DNA from: Parabacteroides sp. PH5-46
Lineage (GTDB): Bacteria; Bacteroidota; Bacteroidia; Bacteroidales; Tannerellaceae
Length of the DNA stretch: 64,000 bases
NCBI RefSeq assembly: GCF_029892785.1
Contig: NZ_JARXXA010000006.1
Coordinates: forward strand, 232,143 to 296,142
Direction: 5' to 3'
The position numbers and the translations under genes are program-made. Below are positions 43,497 to 51,675 of this stretch, in pieces. Every line of letters starts with the position of its first letter. Within the stretch, counting starts at the first letter, position 1. The notes beneath the pieces were generated by a model. It was not told the origin of the DNA, ran no database searches, and saw only the letters and a list, made by a program, of their open reading frames with translations.

Positions 43497-44084
43497 TTAT
43501 TGAGGTGTAATATTGCTTAACCGGAGGCAAATGGTGAAATAGAGGTTGTCTATTGTAACTTTATTGCTCCAGATGCGAGAAAATACTCCCAATGCCGCAT
43601 CGCGATAATCCTTATCATTAATGCTTCCCTTGTTCATGAAATCAGGTCCCAGAGAGGTTGCGCAGAATGTGCAAAATTCTTTCAGATCGTCTCTGATTTC
43701 GTTGACATTGCTAAGGAAGAACAAATCGTAATGTCCATCTTCAAATTTAAATATTTCTACTTTGAAAAATGTAGAGAGTTCCAGATTAGGCAGCTTTAAA
43801 GTATATGCTTCTGCGGTTTTACCGTCGATTGATGCGTGTTTTTCTGTTAGCTCTGGATTATGTTTGAATATATTATAAATGTCTATCGAGAAAAATCCAT
43901 TAATGTCGTCTTTTTCCTTTTTCTTTTTTGAATTTGAGATAAACGGTATGTCTGGCTTCAATATTTCTTTTTGCAGGGGAGGTTGCACCGGTGTTTGAAC
44001 TTCAGGTATTGTTTCTTGTTCTTTTTCCTGTGTATTATTAGCTAGCTCTTGTTTTTCCTGTTTGCGAAAATTAAAAAATCCCAT
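43497..44084 (-). CDS. Hypothetical cytoplasmic protein
   Basis: A 195-residue protein that I do not recognise. The N-terminal third (to about 65) is low-complexity, rich in Glu, Gln, Lys and Pro, and probably disordered (Q-E-K-E-Q-E-T-I-P, K-K-K-K-E-K-D-D). The remainder looks like a compact alpha/beta domain (F-K-V-E-I-F-K-F-E-D-G-H-Y-D-L-F-F). There is no signal peptide or membrane helix. It ends only 10 nt from tRNA-Arg on the opposite strand and is followed by a 450-bp AT-rich gap. Insertion next to a tRNA hints at acquisition, but no integrase or att repeat is visible. Confidence 0.65.
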   Translation of the reverse strand: MGFFNFRKQEKQELANNTQEKEQETIPEVQTPVQPPLQKEILKPDIPFISNSKKKKEKDDINGFFSIDIYNIFKHNPELTEKHASIDGKTAEAYTLKLPNLELSTFFKVEIFKFEDGHYDLFFLSNVNEIRDDLKEFCTFCATSLGPDFMNKGSINDKDYRDAALGVFSRIWSNKVTIDNLYFTICLRLSNITPQ

Positions 44085-44479
44085 TATAGTAATTTAAATA
44101 TGTGTGGTTACAAAGATAGAAAGAAACGGATTAATCCAATATTTTTTTAGTATTTTTTGGTCTTGCCGGAAATTTTTATGATGAAATTGTAATGCATAGG
44201 CCGAAAAGCACCAACTACTCTGTCAAAAATTACTACCTGTTTCAGTTTTATTAAATAATAAATGCCCAGCCCTTATTGTATCATTTTTCAATAAAGAACT
44301 GATGTTTATGAAGTGTTTGTATTTTCCAATATATCAAATGTTTAGAGTGAAGTTCGAGTCATACGTGTGCGATTGAAAAAACGCACGCGTAAAATTCTCA
44401 CACCGTGTGAGATACTGTATAATGTAATTGGATAAATTTCAAACAGATCACAAAAATGTTGAATAAAAAAGAGGAAATA
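44085..44479. other. Intergenic region with two hairpin dyads
   Basis: No gene seen. Notable are a 10-bp hairpin (ACGTGTGCG at 44363-44371 with CGCACGCGT at 44382-44390, plus one flanking pair) and a perfect 8-bp dyad TCTCACAC-C-GTGTGAGA at 44396-44412. Neither is followed by a T-run on either strand. Confidence 0.5.
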
Positions 44480-44510
44480 TTTGCAAAAACCAAGATTATC
44501 CTTACCTTTG
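44480..44510 (+). promoter_or_regulatory. Promoter of tRNA-Gln
   Basis: TTTG (44480-44483), a 19-bp spacer and TACCTTTG (44503-44510), a full consensus match; the tRNA begins 27 nt downstream. Confidence 0.75.
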
Positions 44511-44536
44511 CATCGCTTTTTAAAGCAAGGTATGTT
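44503..44536 (+). other. Short leader of tRNA-Gln
   Basis: Between the -7 box and the mature 5' end; contains no other structure. Processing by RNase P is expected because the predicted transcription start is about 20 nt upstream of the tRNA. Confidence 0.3.
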
Positions 44537-44607
44537 TGTCTCATGGTGTAATGGTAGCACAACAGGTTTTGGTTCTGTTTGTCCAGGTTCGAATCCTGGT
44601 GAGACAA
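44537..44607 (+). tRNA. tRNA-Gln (anticodon TTG)
   Basis: A 71-nt cloverleaf. The acceptor stem is TGTCTCA with TGAGACA plus discriminator A, and the D arm is GTGT/GCAC. The anticodon arm ACAGG with loop TTTTGGT gives anticodon TTG (reads CAA), and the T arm is CCAGG-TTCGAAT-CCTGG. CCA is not encoded. A terminator follows. Confidence 0.95.
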
Positions 44608-44620
44608 CAAGGAAAAGTTT

Positions 44621-44659
44621 AAACCCGTTTATTATCAATCAGATAATGACGGGTTTTTT
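44621..44659 (+). terminator. Intrinsic terminator after tRNA-Gln
   Basis: AAACCCGT pairs with ACGGGTTT and the stem continues with TTATC/GATAA; T-run 44654-44659. Confidence 0.8.
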
Positions 44660-44708
44660 CTTTAGGATAAGAATAGGGGTAAGAAAAGGGATCAACCTCT
44701 TTTTGAAT

Positions 44709-44716
44709 ACATTTGA
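44709..44716 (+). promoter_or_regulatory. Predicted -7 box of DUF5703 gene
   Basis: TACATTTG, exact TAnnTTTG, 27 nt upstream of the ATG at 44744. Confidence 0.45.
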
Positions 44717-44743
44717 TTGTATAACAAATAAAAGCAAACAGAA

Positions 44744-47020
44744 ATGAATTCAAAATTCTTCATCGTGCTTCTTTTTTTGTGTACTGCGCTCGCACTCCAT
44801 GCGCAATATCCCGATGAGTATAATATCATATGGGACTCTCCTTCGTCGGGGTCGCATGAATCCATGCCATGTGGGGGAGGTTCTATTGGAATGAATGTCT
44901 GGGTGGAAGAAGGTAATTTGTATTTTTATTTCTCACGAAGCGGTACTTTCGATGAGAACAATGCTTTCCTTAAAGGGGGACGCATACGGCTCGAATTATC
45001 TCCTAACCCCTTTCTATCCGGAACGTTCAGGCAGGAACTTAAGCTTAACGAAGGATATATAGAAATAACAGCGGGAGAAGGGCAAGATGAAACCTGTATC
45101 GAGCTTTGGGCGGATGTATTCAATCCGGTCATTCATTTGGAGATAAATAGCAAAACCAAACGCACTGTAAAAGTGAGTTACGAAAGTTGGAGACACGAAG
45201 ATCATTTGCTTCGTCAGGATGAAAGCCATGCCAATTCCTATAAGTTCGCCCCTCCCACCGGGTTGAAGATAACCAAAGATAACATCGATTTTCATGCGAA
45301 CACAGTAGAGTTTTATCACCGGAATCCGTCTCATACTGTTTTTGATGTTACTGTCGGACGTCAGGGAATGGATTCGGTGAAAAATAGAATGATGAATCCT
45401 CTGGCCAACCTCACTTTCGGCGGAAGGTTGTCTGGAAAGGACTTCGTAGCCGGACAAACTTATACAGGCGTTTACAAAAGTACACCTTATAAAGGCTGGA
45501 TACTGCAAAGCAAAAGCCCCGGTACCTCACATCATGTTACCCTTCATCTTCACACAGCGCAGGCTGAAGGTTTGGGACAATGGGAATCCGGGCTGTCGGC
45601 AATTGTTTCTGCCGTACCATATACGGATAAGAAAGCAAAAACGGATTCCCGCAAGTGGTGGAAGAGTTTCTGGCAGCGCAGTTTTATCCGTATCAATCCG
45701 GGGCAGCCGGGTACGGAGGCTTGGAACGTAGGACGAAATTACCAGTTGTTCAGATACATGTTGGGATGTAATGCATATGGAAGCGAACCTACAAAATTCA
45801 ACGGAGGGCTTTTTACTTTCGACCCCGTATTCGTAGATCCTAACCGTGACTTTACCCCTGATTTTCGATTGTGGGGAGGAGGAACAATGACTGCACAAAA
45901 CCAACGACTTATCTATTTCCCATTAATAAAAAGCGGAGATTTCGATATACTTACTCCACAATTCAACTTCTACAAACGTATGTTAAGTAATGCCGAACTT
46001 CGCAGCCAGGTATATTGGGGACACAACGGTGCCTGCTTCGCAGAACAGATCGAAAACTTCGGACTGCCCAATGTCAGCGAAAACGAATGGCAACCTCGTC
46101 GCCAGGGTAACGATCTCGGTGTAGAGAGTAACCCCTGGCTGGAATATTGTTGGGATACAGCATTGGAATTCGGACTAATGATGCTGGATGCCTCATGCTA
46201 TTCCGGTGAATCTGCCATACCACACCTTCCCTTCATCGAGAGTACACTTACTTTCTTTGACGAGCATTACCGCTATCTTGCTGCCAAACGCGGCACTCAT
46301 GATTTGGATGGAAACGGACATCTCATACTCTACCCGGGATCAGGATGCGAAACATATAAAATGGCAACCAATGCCACATCAACTGTTGCTGCATTGGAAA
46401 CAGTACTGAAACGCCTGTTGGCGCTGAACCATCCGGAGATATCAGCAGAACAGCAAGAGAAATGGAAAGCAATGCTCGGCAGGATTCCACCCATTATATT
46501 CCGGGAGATTGATGGGAAGAAACTTATATCTCCGGCTAAAGCCTGGGAACGTGTTAATAACGAAGAGACACCCCAGCTATACCCTGTCTATCCATGGCGT
46601 ATATACGGAGTAGGCAGACCAGACATTCAGGTAGCCATTGATACATATTTCAATGATCCCGATGCGTTAAAGTTCCGGAATCATATCGGTTGGAAGCAAG
46701 ACAATATCTTTGCCGCCTGCCTCGGACTAAGTGAAGAAGCTAAACGGCTTACGCTCCTTAAGTTCAAGGACGGTCCGTACAGGTTTCCTTCTTTCTGGGG
46801 ACCGGGCTTCGACTGGAGCCCCGACCATAATTGGGGTGGAAGCGCCATGATTGGTTTACAGGAGATGTTATTGCAGACGCTGAATGAGGAGGTTATCTTG
46901 TTTCCCGCCTGGCCAAAGGAATGGAGCGTACATTTCAAACTGCATGCGCCAAATCAAACGACTGTGGAGGCAAAGATGACCAACGGAGCAACAGAGATTA
47001 TAAAAGTACATTCCAAGTAA
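44744..47020 (+). CDS. DUF5703-domain glycosidase-like secreted protein
   Basis: A 758-residue secreted protein with a signal peptide cleaved after L-H-A-Q. The N-terminal beta domain (about 22-280) starts I-I-W-D-S-P-S-S-G-S-H-E-S-M-P and G-G-G-S-I-G-M-N-V-W, matching the DUF5703 N-domain. The C-terminal two thirds looks like an (alpha/alpha)6 barrel (F-R-Y-M-L-G-C-N-A-Y-G, then W-G-H-N-G-A-C-F-A-E and P-G-S-G-C-E-T-Y). This layout resembles glycosidases of the GH95/GH65 type, so it probably acts on a host or plant glycan in the periplasm or at the surface. The substrate is unknown. The next gene encodes a propeller-type sensor that may control it. Confidence 0.72.
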   Translation: MNSKFFIVLLFLCTALALHAQYPDEYNIIWDSPSSGSHESMPCGGGSIGMNVWVEEGNLYFYFSRSGTFDENNAFLKGGRIRLELSPNPFLSGTFRQELKLNEGYIEITAGEGQDETCIELWADVFNPVIHLEINSKTKRTVKVSYESWRHEDHLLRQDESHANSYKFAPPTGLKITKDNIDFHANTVEFYHRNPSHTVFDVTVGRQGMDSVKNRMMNPLANLTFGGRLSGKDFVAGQTYTGVYKSTPYKGWILQSKSPGTSHHVTLHLHTAQAEGLGQWESGLSAIVSAVPYTDKKAKTDSRKWWKSFWQRSFIRINPGQPGTEAWNVGRNYQLFRYMLGCNAYGSEPTKFNGGLFTFDPVFVDPNRDFTPDFRLWGGGTMTAQNQRLIYFPLIKSGDFDILTPQFNFYKRMLSNAELRSQVYWGHNGACFAEQIENFGLPNVSENEWQPRRQGNDLGVESNPWLEYCWDTALEFGLMMLDASCYSGESAIPHLPFIESTLTFFDEHYRYLAAKRGTHDLDGNGHLILYPGSGCETYKMATNATSTVAALETVLKRLLALNHPEISAEQQEKWKAMLGRIPPIIFREIDGKKLISPAKAWERVNNEETPQLYPVYPWRIYGVGRPDIQVAIDTYFNDPDALKFRNHIGWKQDNIFAACLGLSEEAKRLTLLKFKDGPYRFPSFWGPGFDWSPDHNWGGSAMIGLQEMLLQTLNEEVILFPAWPKEWSVHFKLHAPNQTTVEAKMTNGATEIIKVHSK

Positions 47021-47135
47021 TATTGCCTGTAGGAGCTTATTCTTTCCTTTTTGAAAAGATTATTTTAGAATATCAATTTCTTTCAATACATTTTTTGTTA
47101 TCTTCGTGTTTATTAAAGATGACAGCTTGCCTTAA

Positions 47136-50012
47136 ATGAAAAGATTAATTCTAATTCTCTTTAGCCTTTTTGTTTCATGGAGTAGTTTTGCTCAATGGAA
47201 TGGTTTTGTAACTAATCACAGAAAAGAAGAGTTTGGTAGAGGTTCGAAAACCTGGCAGATTCGGGCTTACGACGAAAATCATATTTATTTTGCAAACAAG
47301 AATGGGGTGTTGGAGTATAATGGCACCGATTGGAGTTTATTGCCCCTTGATAATAAAAATGATGTTCGTTCTGTTTGCATCTCTCAAAAGCATCATCGTG
47401 TATATGCCGGTGGAGAGGGGGAGTTCGGCTATTTTGAGCCTGATGAAAGGGGGCGAATGACTTATACCAACCTATCTGCCACTTTTCTGCCTGAAAACGG
47501 GACAAATGGTGGCTACTGGGGAGTCTTTGAGGTGGATAATCTTATTTATTATGTATCAGACAGGCATATAATCAAACAAATAGACAACGACTTTACTACT
47601 ATTTACAGTGACCGCAAGATCGATTGTTCGAATATTGTGAATGGTATATTGTATATCGGAACGACAGATGGTGTAAAAATGCTGGTGGGTAATACTTTGC
47701 TGCCCATTCCACAAGATGAATTGCTGAAAGGTAAAACGGTTCGTGCTATTGCACCCTATGAATCCGGATTCCTGATAGCAACAGCGTTTAATGGTCTGTA
47801 TTATGGTTCTGAAGCCGAGGTTACTCCCTTCCATACAGGTGTAGAAGACTTTATGAGGCAGAACGAGGTCTTTTCACTCGCGACTTCGCCCGGTTACATT
47901 GCGATTGGCACAATTCATAAAGGCTTGATATTAATAGATGAAAATAAACGTCGTATTTCTTACTACAACGAACAGAATGGGCTTCAGAATAACACCATAC
48001 TTTCCTTATATTTTGATTTTCATAATGATTTATGGCTTGGGCTTGATAATGGGATAGACTATATCTCTTTGAACTCGGCGATATCAAACTTATATACTTA
48101 TCCCAGTTCCTATGGTGCAGGTTATGATGTACTGCTTCATGACAACTGCATTTTTTTGGCTACGAACAGAGGGCTTTTTTATGCGGATACACCTGTTGTA
48201 ATGGACGATAATGCTCCTTCGTTTCAGATGGTTCCCGGTTTAAGCGGACAGGTATGGGGAATAGAAAAGGTAGACGGCGAGATTTTCTGCCTTCACGAAA
48301 AGGGATTATATCTTGTCGGACAGAACAGGGCAGAACTGATTCCCGGATTAAGAGGTGCCTTGTTTTGCTCTGAGATAGACAAACCCGGATTCTGCCTGGT
48401 AGGGACATATGAGGGCTTGTTTCTGCTGGAGAAAGAGCAAGGTAAATGGTCTATCCGGAAAAAGCTAACGGATGATACACAGACATGGATTAAGAATGCT
48501 GTATTTATAGCTCCGACAACAATCTGGATACGTACAATCGATCTGGGAATGACTCGCATAAAAGTAGATACAGCCGATTTTTCCGTCATAGAAAGTAAAC
48601 TCTATAATACGTCTAACGGCTTTACTTCTATTGATCATCTGTTTGTTCATAAGATGAAAGGAGAGGCTTATTTCTCTACCGCTTCCGGCTGGTATGCATA
48701 TGATCAGTCTAAAGACAGTATCGTAGCGGTAGAGGAGCTTTCCTCTATATTCCTTCCCGGTGAATTGTATTCTAATCTTGTGTCTAAAGGCGATCAGTTG
48801 TTTGCCTTGTCAGAAGATATATTGCAAGTTGCGCGTTTACAACCCGGGGATGAAAAATCGGAGGTAAAGTTGTTTCCGTTCAGTAAATCTCAGATAGAAA
48901 CAATTTCCTATTATGAATCGATGGAGGTGCTGAATGACTCTTTGGTTATTATCCCCAATGAGCATGGCTTTGCTTTATTAAATGTGAATGTATCACATAA
49001 GAAAAAAGACAGAAATGAACTGTTCATAAAGAATGTATTTATTACTTATCCGAAAGACACGCTTATTTATACAGATAATTACCTGCATCGGCTGGCTGTT
49101 CCGGAAATTCGATACAAGCGGAATGCTTTGCGGTTTGAGTATGAGGTTCGTGCCTTCGGGAATAATAATCCGGTAATGTACCGTGTGAGGCTCTATCCTG
49201 ATAATGTCTGGTCTGATTATTCTCTTTCAACAGTAAAAGAATATAACAACCTGAAAGAAGGTAGCTACACTTTTGAAGTAGAGGCCTTGTTTGCTGATGG
49301 GAATAAATCGTATAAGTCGTATGAATTCCGGATTTTGCCTCCTTGGTATCGCTCCGGTTATGCCTGGGCTGGTTATTTGTTGTTGTTTGTTTTGTTCTTT
49401 TTCGCTGTGTATAAGTATGATGACAAACGTATAGAGCGAAAGCGGAAAGCGGAAGCAGCAAAGAAAGAGGAAGAAATGCATCTGCGGGAGCAAGAGTTTC
49501 AGCAAGAAAGTTTTCGTAAAGAGCAGGAAATTATAGAATTGAAGAATGAAAAACTGGAACAGGAACTGACATTCAAGAGCCAGGAAATGGCGAATTTAAT
49601 GATTAATTTCTCCAGAAAGAATGAGATACTGATGCACATAAAGCAAGAGCTTTACAAAGTTACTTCCGAAATGAAAGGGGATGATTTTGCTAAAGCAAAG
49701 CGCATGCTATTGGCCATCAATAGTAGTATCGACCTGAACATCCAGTCCGACGATGCCCTGAAGCGCTTTGAGGAACAGTTCAATCTGGTCCATAACAACT
49801 TTATGAAGAAATTGAGGGAGAAGTATCCGGATCTGTCTGTCAGCGAACTTAAGATGTGTGCTTATATAAGAATGAACCTTTCTACCAAAGAGGTTGCTCC
49901 CTTGCTTAATTTATCTGTTCGCGGAGTGGAAACAATTCGCTACCGCTTGCGGAAAAAGATTGGCCTGGAACGTGACGAGAGCTTGACAGAATATCTGAAT
50001 ACATTTTCCTGA
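47136..50012 (+). CDS. Membrane sensor-regulator: periplasmic propeller, Y_Y_Y domain, TM, coiled coil, LuxR-type HTH
   Basis: A 958-residue protein. Signal peptide (cleavage after S-F-A-Q), then beta-propeller repeats of the two-component-regulator type (about 25-640; W-L-G-L-D-N-G-I-D-Y-I is typical). A triple-tyrosine (Y_Y_Y) domain (about 670-740, ending L-P-P-W-Y-R-S) leads to one transmembrane helix (about 747-766). Then come a long charged coiled coil (about 770-850) and a C-terminal LuxR/GerE-like helix-turn-helix (about 890-955; L-S-V-S-E-L-K-M-C-A-Y-I-R, S-T-K-E-V-A-P-L-L-N-L-S-V-R-G-V-E-T-I-R). There is no histidine kinase or receiver domain, so the DNA-binding domain is attached directly to the membrane sensor. 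It follows the DUF5703 gene by 115 nt, suggesting glycan-responsive control of that gene. Ends at a terminator. Confidence 0.88.
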   Translation: MKRLILILFSLFVSWSSFAQWNGFVTNHRKEEFGRGSKTWQIRAYDENHIYFANKNGVLEYNGTDWSLLPLDNKNDVRSVCISQKHHRVYAGGEGEFGYFEPDERGRMTYTNLSATFLPENGTNGGYWGVFEVDNLIYYVSDRHIIKQIDNDFTTIYSDRKIDCSNIVNGILYIGTTDGVKMLVGNTLLPIPQDELLKGKTVRAIAPYESGFLIATAFNGLYYGSEAEVTPFHTGVEDFMRQNEVFSLATSPGYIAIGTIHKGLILIDENKRRISYYNEQNGLQNNTILSLYFDFHNDLWLGLDNGIDYISLNSAISNLYTYPSSYGAGYDVLLHDNCIFLATNRGLFYADTPVVMDDNAPSFQMVPGLSGQVWGIEKVDGEIFCLHEKGLYLVGQNRAELIPGLRGALFCSEIDKPGFCLVGTYEGLFLLEKEQGKWSIRKKLTDDTQTWIKNAVFIAPTTIWIRTIDLGMTRIKVDTADFSVIESKLYNTSNGFTSIDHLFVHKMKGEAYFSTASGWYAYDQSKDSIVAVEELSSIFLPGELYSNLVSKGDQLFALSEDILQVARLQPGDEKSEVKLFPFSKSQIETISYYESMEVLNDSLVIIPNEHGFALLNVNVSHKKKDRNELFIKNVFITYPKDTLIYTDNYLHRLAVPEIRYKRNALRFEYEVRAFGNNNPVMYRVRLYPDNVWSDYSLSTVKEYNNLKEGSYTFEVEALFADGNKSYKSYEFRILPPWYRSGYAWAGYLLLFVLFFFAVYKYDDKRIERKRKAEAAKKEEEMHLREQEFQQESFRKEQEIIELKNEKLEQELTFKSQEMANLMINFSRKNEILMHIKQELYKVTSEMKGDDFAKAKRMLLAINSSIDLNIQSDDALKRFEEQFNLVHNNFMKKLREKYPDLSVSELKMCAYIRMNLSTKEVAPLLNLSVRGVETIRYRLRKKIGLERDESLTEYLNTFS

Positions 50013-50034
50013 TACACTCTACATAACATAAAAA

Positions 50035-50061
50035 AGTCTCTCTTCGCAGGGAGACTCTTTT
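50035..50061 (+). terminator. Intrinsic terminator after the propeller regulator
   Basis: AGTCTCTC pairs with GGGAGACT (one wobble), followed by CTTTT. Confidence 0.7.
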
Positions 50062-50226
50062 GCAATAAATCATCTTATATGCTTACATAAAATTAGCACG
50101 AGGTTTTGATATAGCGATTATACTAATAGTGTTACTTTTTATTCTGTTGCAAAAATAGAGTGAACATCAGTAGTCTACAATACCTAACTGTATGTATAAT
50201 CGGCGTTTTTGTACCTACAAATAGGG

Positions 50227-50258
50227 ATTGGGGATGTCGCTAAAAAGAGCTAACTTTG
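50227..50258 (+). promoter_or_regulatory. Promoter of the hemerythrin/LuxR pair
   Basis: ATTG (50227-50230), a 20-bp spacer and TAACTTTG (50251-50258). It lies inside the longest open frame (ATG 50228), which shows that ATG 50294 is the real start. Confidence 0.6.
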
Positions 50259-50293
50259 AGCGCTATATATCAATCATTGAAGATAAAAGAAAT

Positions 50294-50986
50294 ATGCATA
50301 AGAAAACAATATATAAGGAAACCGACAAGATGGCCGACCTGATATCCAACAACTATTCCATGTTGCTGGTGATGAGTAGGTTTGGAATATCTCCTGGTTA
50401 CGAAGATAAGTCGATAGGAGAAGTTTGCCGTCAGAACGAGGTAGATGTTTGCACCTTCCTTACAGTTGTTAACTTCCTGCATAAAGACGAGGATAAACCA
50501 GTAAAGGATGTAAATAGTTGCCTGTCGTTGGAGCATTTGATCGTTTACTTACATAATGCACATGATTATTTCCTGAAGTTCCGTCTTCCGCATCTTCGCC
50601 GCAAGCTGACAGATGTGCTGAAAGACGATTGTCCGCCCGACGTGGCCTTTGTTATCACAAAGTTCTACGACGAGTATGCCGAAGAGGTAAACAAACATAT
50701 GATGTATGAAGAGAAAACCGTATTTCCGTATGTGCAGGAACTGCTGAAAGGGAAGAAAAATCCGAAATATAATATTTCTATCTTCCATAGGCGGCATGAT
50801 CAGATCGAGTTGAAAATCACAGAACTGAAGAATCTGTTACTCAAATATTATCCGGGCAAGGGTAGTAACCTGTTTAATAGTGTTTTGTTTGATATCTTCA
50901 CTACGGAAAAAGACCTTACAACGCACAATCAGATAGAGAACAATCTTTTCACACCTGCCATTCTGGAACAGGAAAAGCTACTATAA
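50294..50986 (+). CDS. Hemerythrin-like domain protein (RIC/YtfE-like)
   Basis: A 230-residue cytoplasmic protein from ATG 50294; the longer frame from 50228 crosses a consensus promoter. An N-terminal region of about 75 residues (including C-R-Q-N-E-V-D-V-C, similar to the ScdA N-domain) precedes a hemerythrin fold (about 80-225). The di-iron ligand pattern is visible: L-E-H-L (first His), N-K-H-M-M-Y-E-E-K-T-V-F-P, F-H-R-R-H and T-H-N-Q-I-E-N-N-L-F. Related RIC proteins repair iron-sulfur clusters damaged by nitric oxide or oxygen; sensing of O2/NO is an alternative. The LuxR-type gene starts 1 nt after its stop codon, so they are co-translated. Confidence 0.85.
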   Translation: MHKKTIYKETDKMADLISNNYSMLLVMSRFGISPGYEDKSIGEVCRQNEVDVCTFLTVVNFLHKDEDKPVKDVNSCLSLEHLIVYLHNAHDYFLKFRLPHLRRKLTDVLKDDCPPDVAFVITKFYDEYAEEVNKHMMYEEKTVFPYVQELLKGKKNPKYNISIFHRRHDQIELKITELKNLLLKYYPGKGSNLFNSVLFDIFTTEKDLTTHNQIENNLFTPAILEQEKLL

Positions 50987-50987
50987 G

Positions 50988-51593
50988 ATGAAAAGCCTGA
51001 AAGTAACTATCGTTGAAAGTTCAGTTATCGTTTGTTCGGGACTGGAAGTCCAGTTGAAGAAGCTGCCCGGGTTCCGGATACAACTTACGGAAATATCCGA
51101 TACCGAGTATTTGGGCGAATCTCTCAGACTTCACAAACCGGATATTCTGATCATTAATCCTGTCGCTGCTGCAGGAGCTACTCCTCAGCAATTTAAACAG
51201 GAAAGCGGTAATCCGGATATGAAATGTGTCGCTTTATTATCCGGCTTGACAAATAAAGCCATACTGCGTTTTTATGACGGGAAAATAGGTATCTATGACA
51301 CTCTGGATGAAATCAGACTAAAGCTGGAAAAGCTTTGTGCTGTAGAAATAAATGAAACCGAAGATAGTGAAGAGCAGCAAACCCTGAGCGTGCGTGAAAA
51401 AGAGATTGTTGTTTGCGTAGTAAAAGGAATGACCAATCGTGAGATTGCCGACCGTCTTTATTTATCTACCCACACCGTAATAACGCATCGTCGGAATATT
51501 GCCCGTAAGCTGCAGATACATAGTGCCAGTGGACTTACCGTATATGCCATTGTCAATAAATTAGTAGAATTGAGTGACATCGGAAAATCGTAA
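50988..51593 (+). CDS. LuxR-type transcriptional regulator with degenerate receiver domain
   Basis: A 201-residue response-regulator-like protein. The N-terminal receiver (about 4-120) has the fold pattern V-T-I-V-E-S-S, but the acidic pair reads Glu-Ser (10-11). The phospho-acceptor position in D-I-L-I-I-N-P is Asn57 rather than Asp, so phosphorylation is unlikely. The C-terminal LuxR/GerE HTH (about 130-195; L-S-V-R-E-K-E-I-V-V-C-V-V-K-G-M-T-N-R-E-I-A-style helix, then S-T-H-T-V-I-T-H-R-R-N-I) is intact. It is 1 nt downstream of the hemerythrin gene, suggesting that the di-iron protein rather than a kinase supplies the signal. That link is inference. Confidence 0.88.
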   Translation: MKSLKVTIVESSVIVCSGLEVQLKKLPGFRIQLTEISDTEYLGESLRLHKPDILIINPVAAAGATPQQFKQESGNPDMKCVALLSGLTNKAILRFYDGKIGIYDTLDEIRLKLEKLCAVEINETEDSEEQQTLSVREKEIVVCVVKGMTNREIADRLYLSTHTVITHRRNIARKLQIHSASGLTVYAIVNKLVELSDIGKS

Positions 51594-51638
51594 CATTTTC
51601 GATACAAAGATTGTTATACATATAGAATAATAGTTTCA

Positions 51639-51646
51639 TACTTTTG
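51639..51646 (+). promoter_or_regulatory. Predicted -7 box of the Pit-family gene
   Basis: TACTTTTG, exact TAnnTTTG, 29 nt upstream of ATG 51676. Confidence 0.45.
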
Positions 51647-51675
51647 CACGTTAAACTGAACTTACAGCATAATTG

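Noticed and set aside
44347..44365. tRNA-like T-loop sequence GTTCGAGTC in the gap before tRNA-Gln
   Set aside because: The flanking bases do not pair as a T stem and no acceptor or anticodon arm can be built; treated as chance.
50228..50293. N-terminal extension of the hemerythrin protein
   Set aside because: A consensus promoter lies within it, so the transcript would start downstream of this ATG.
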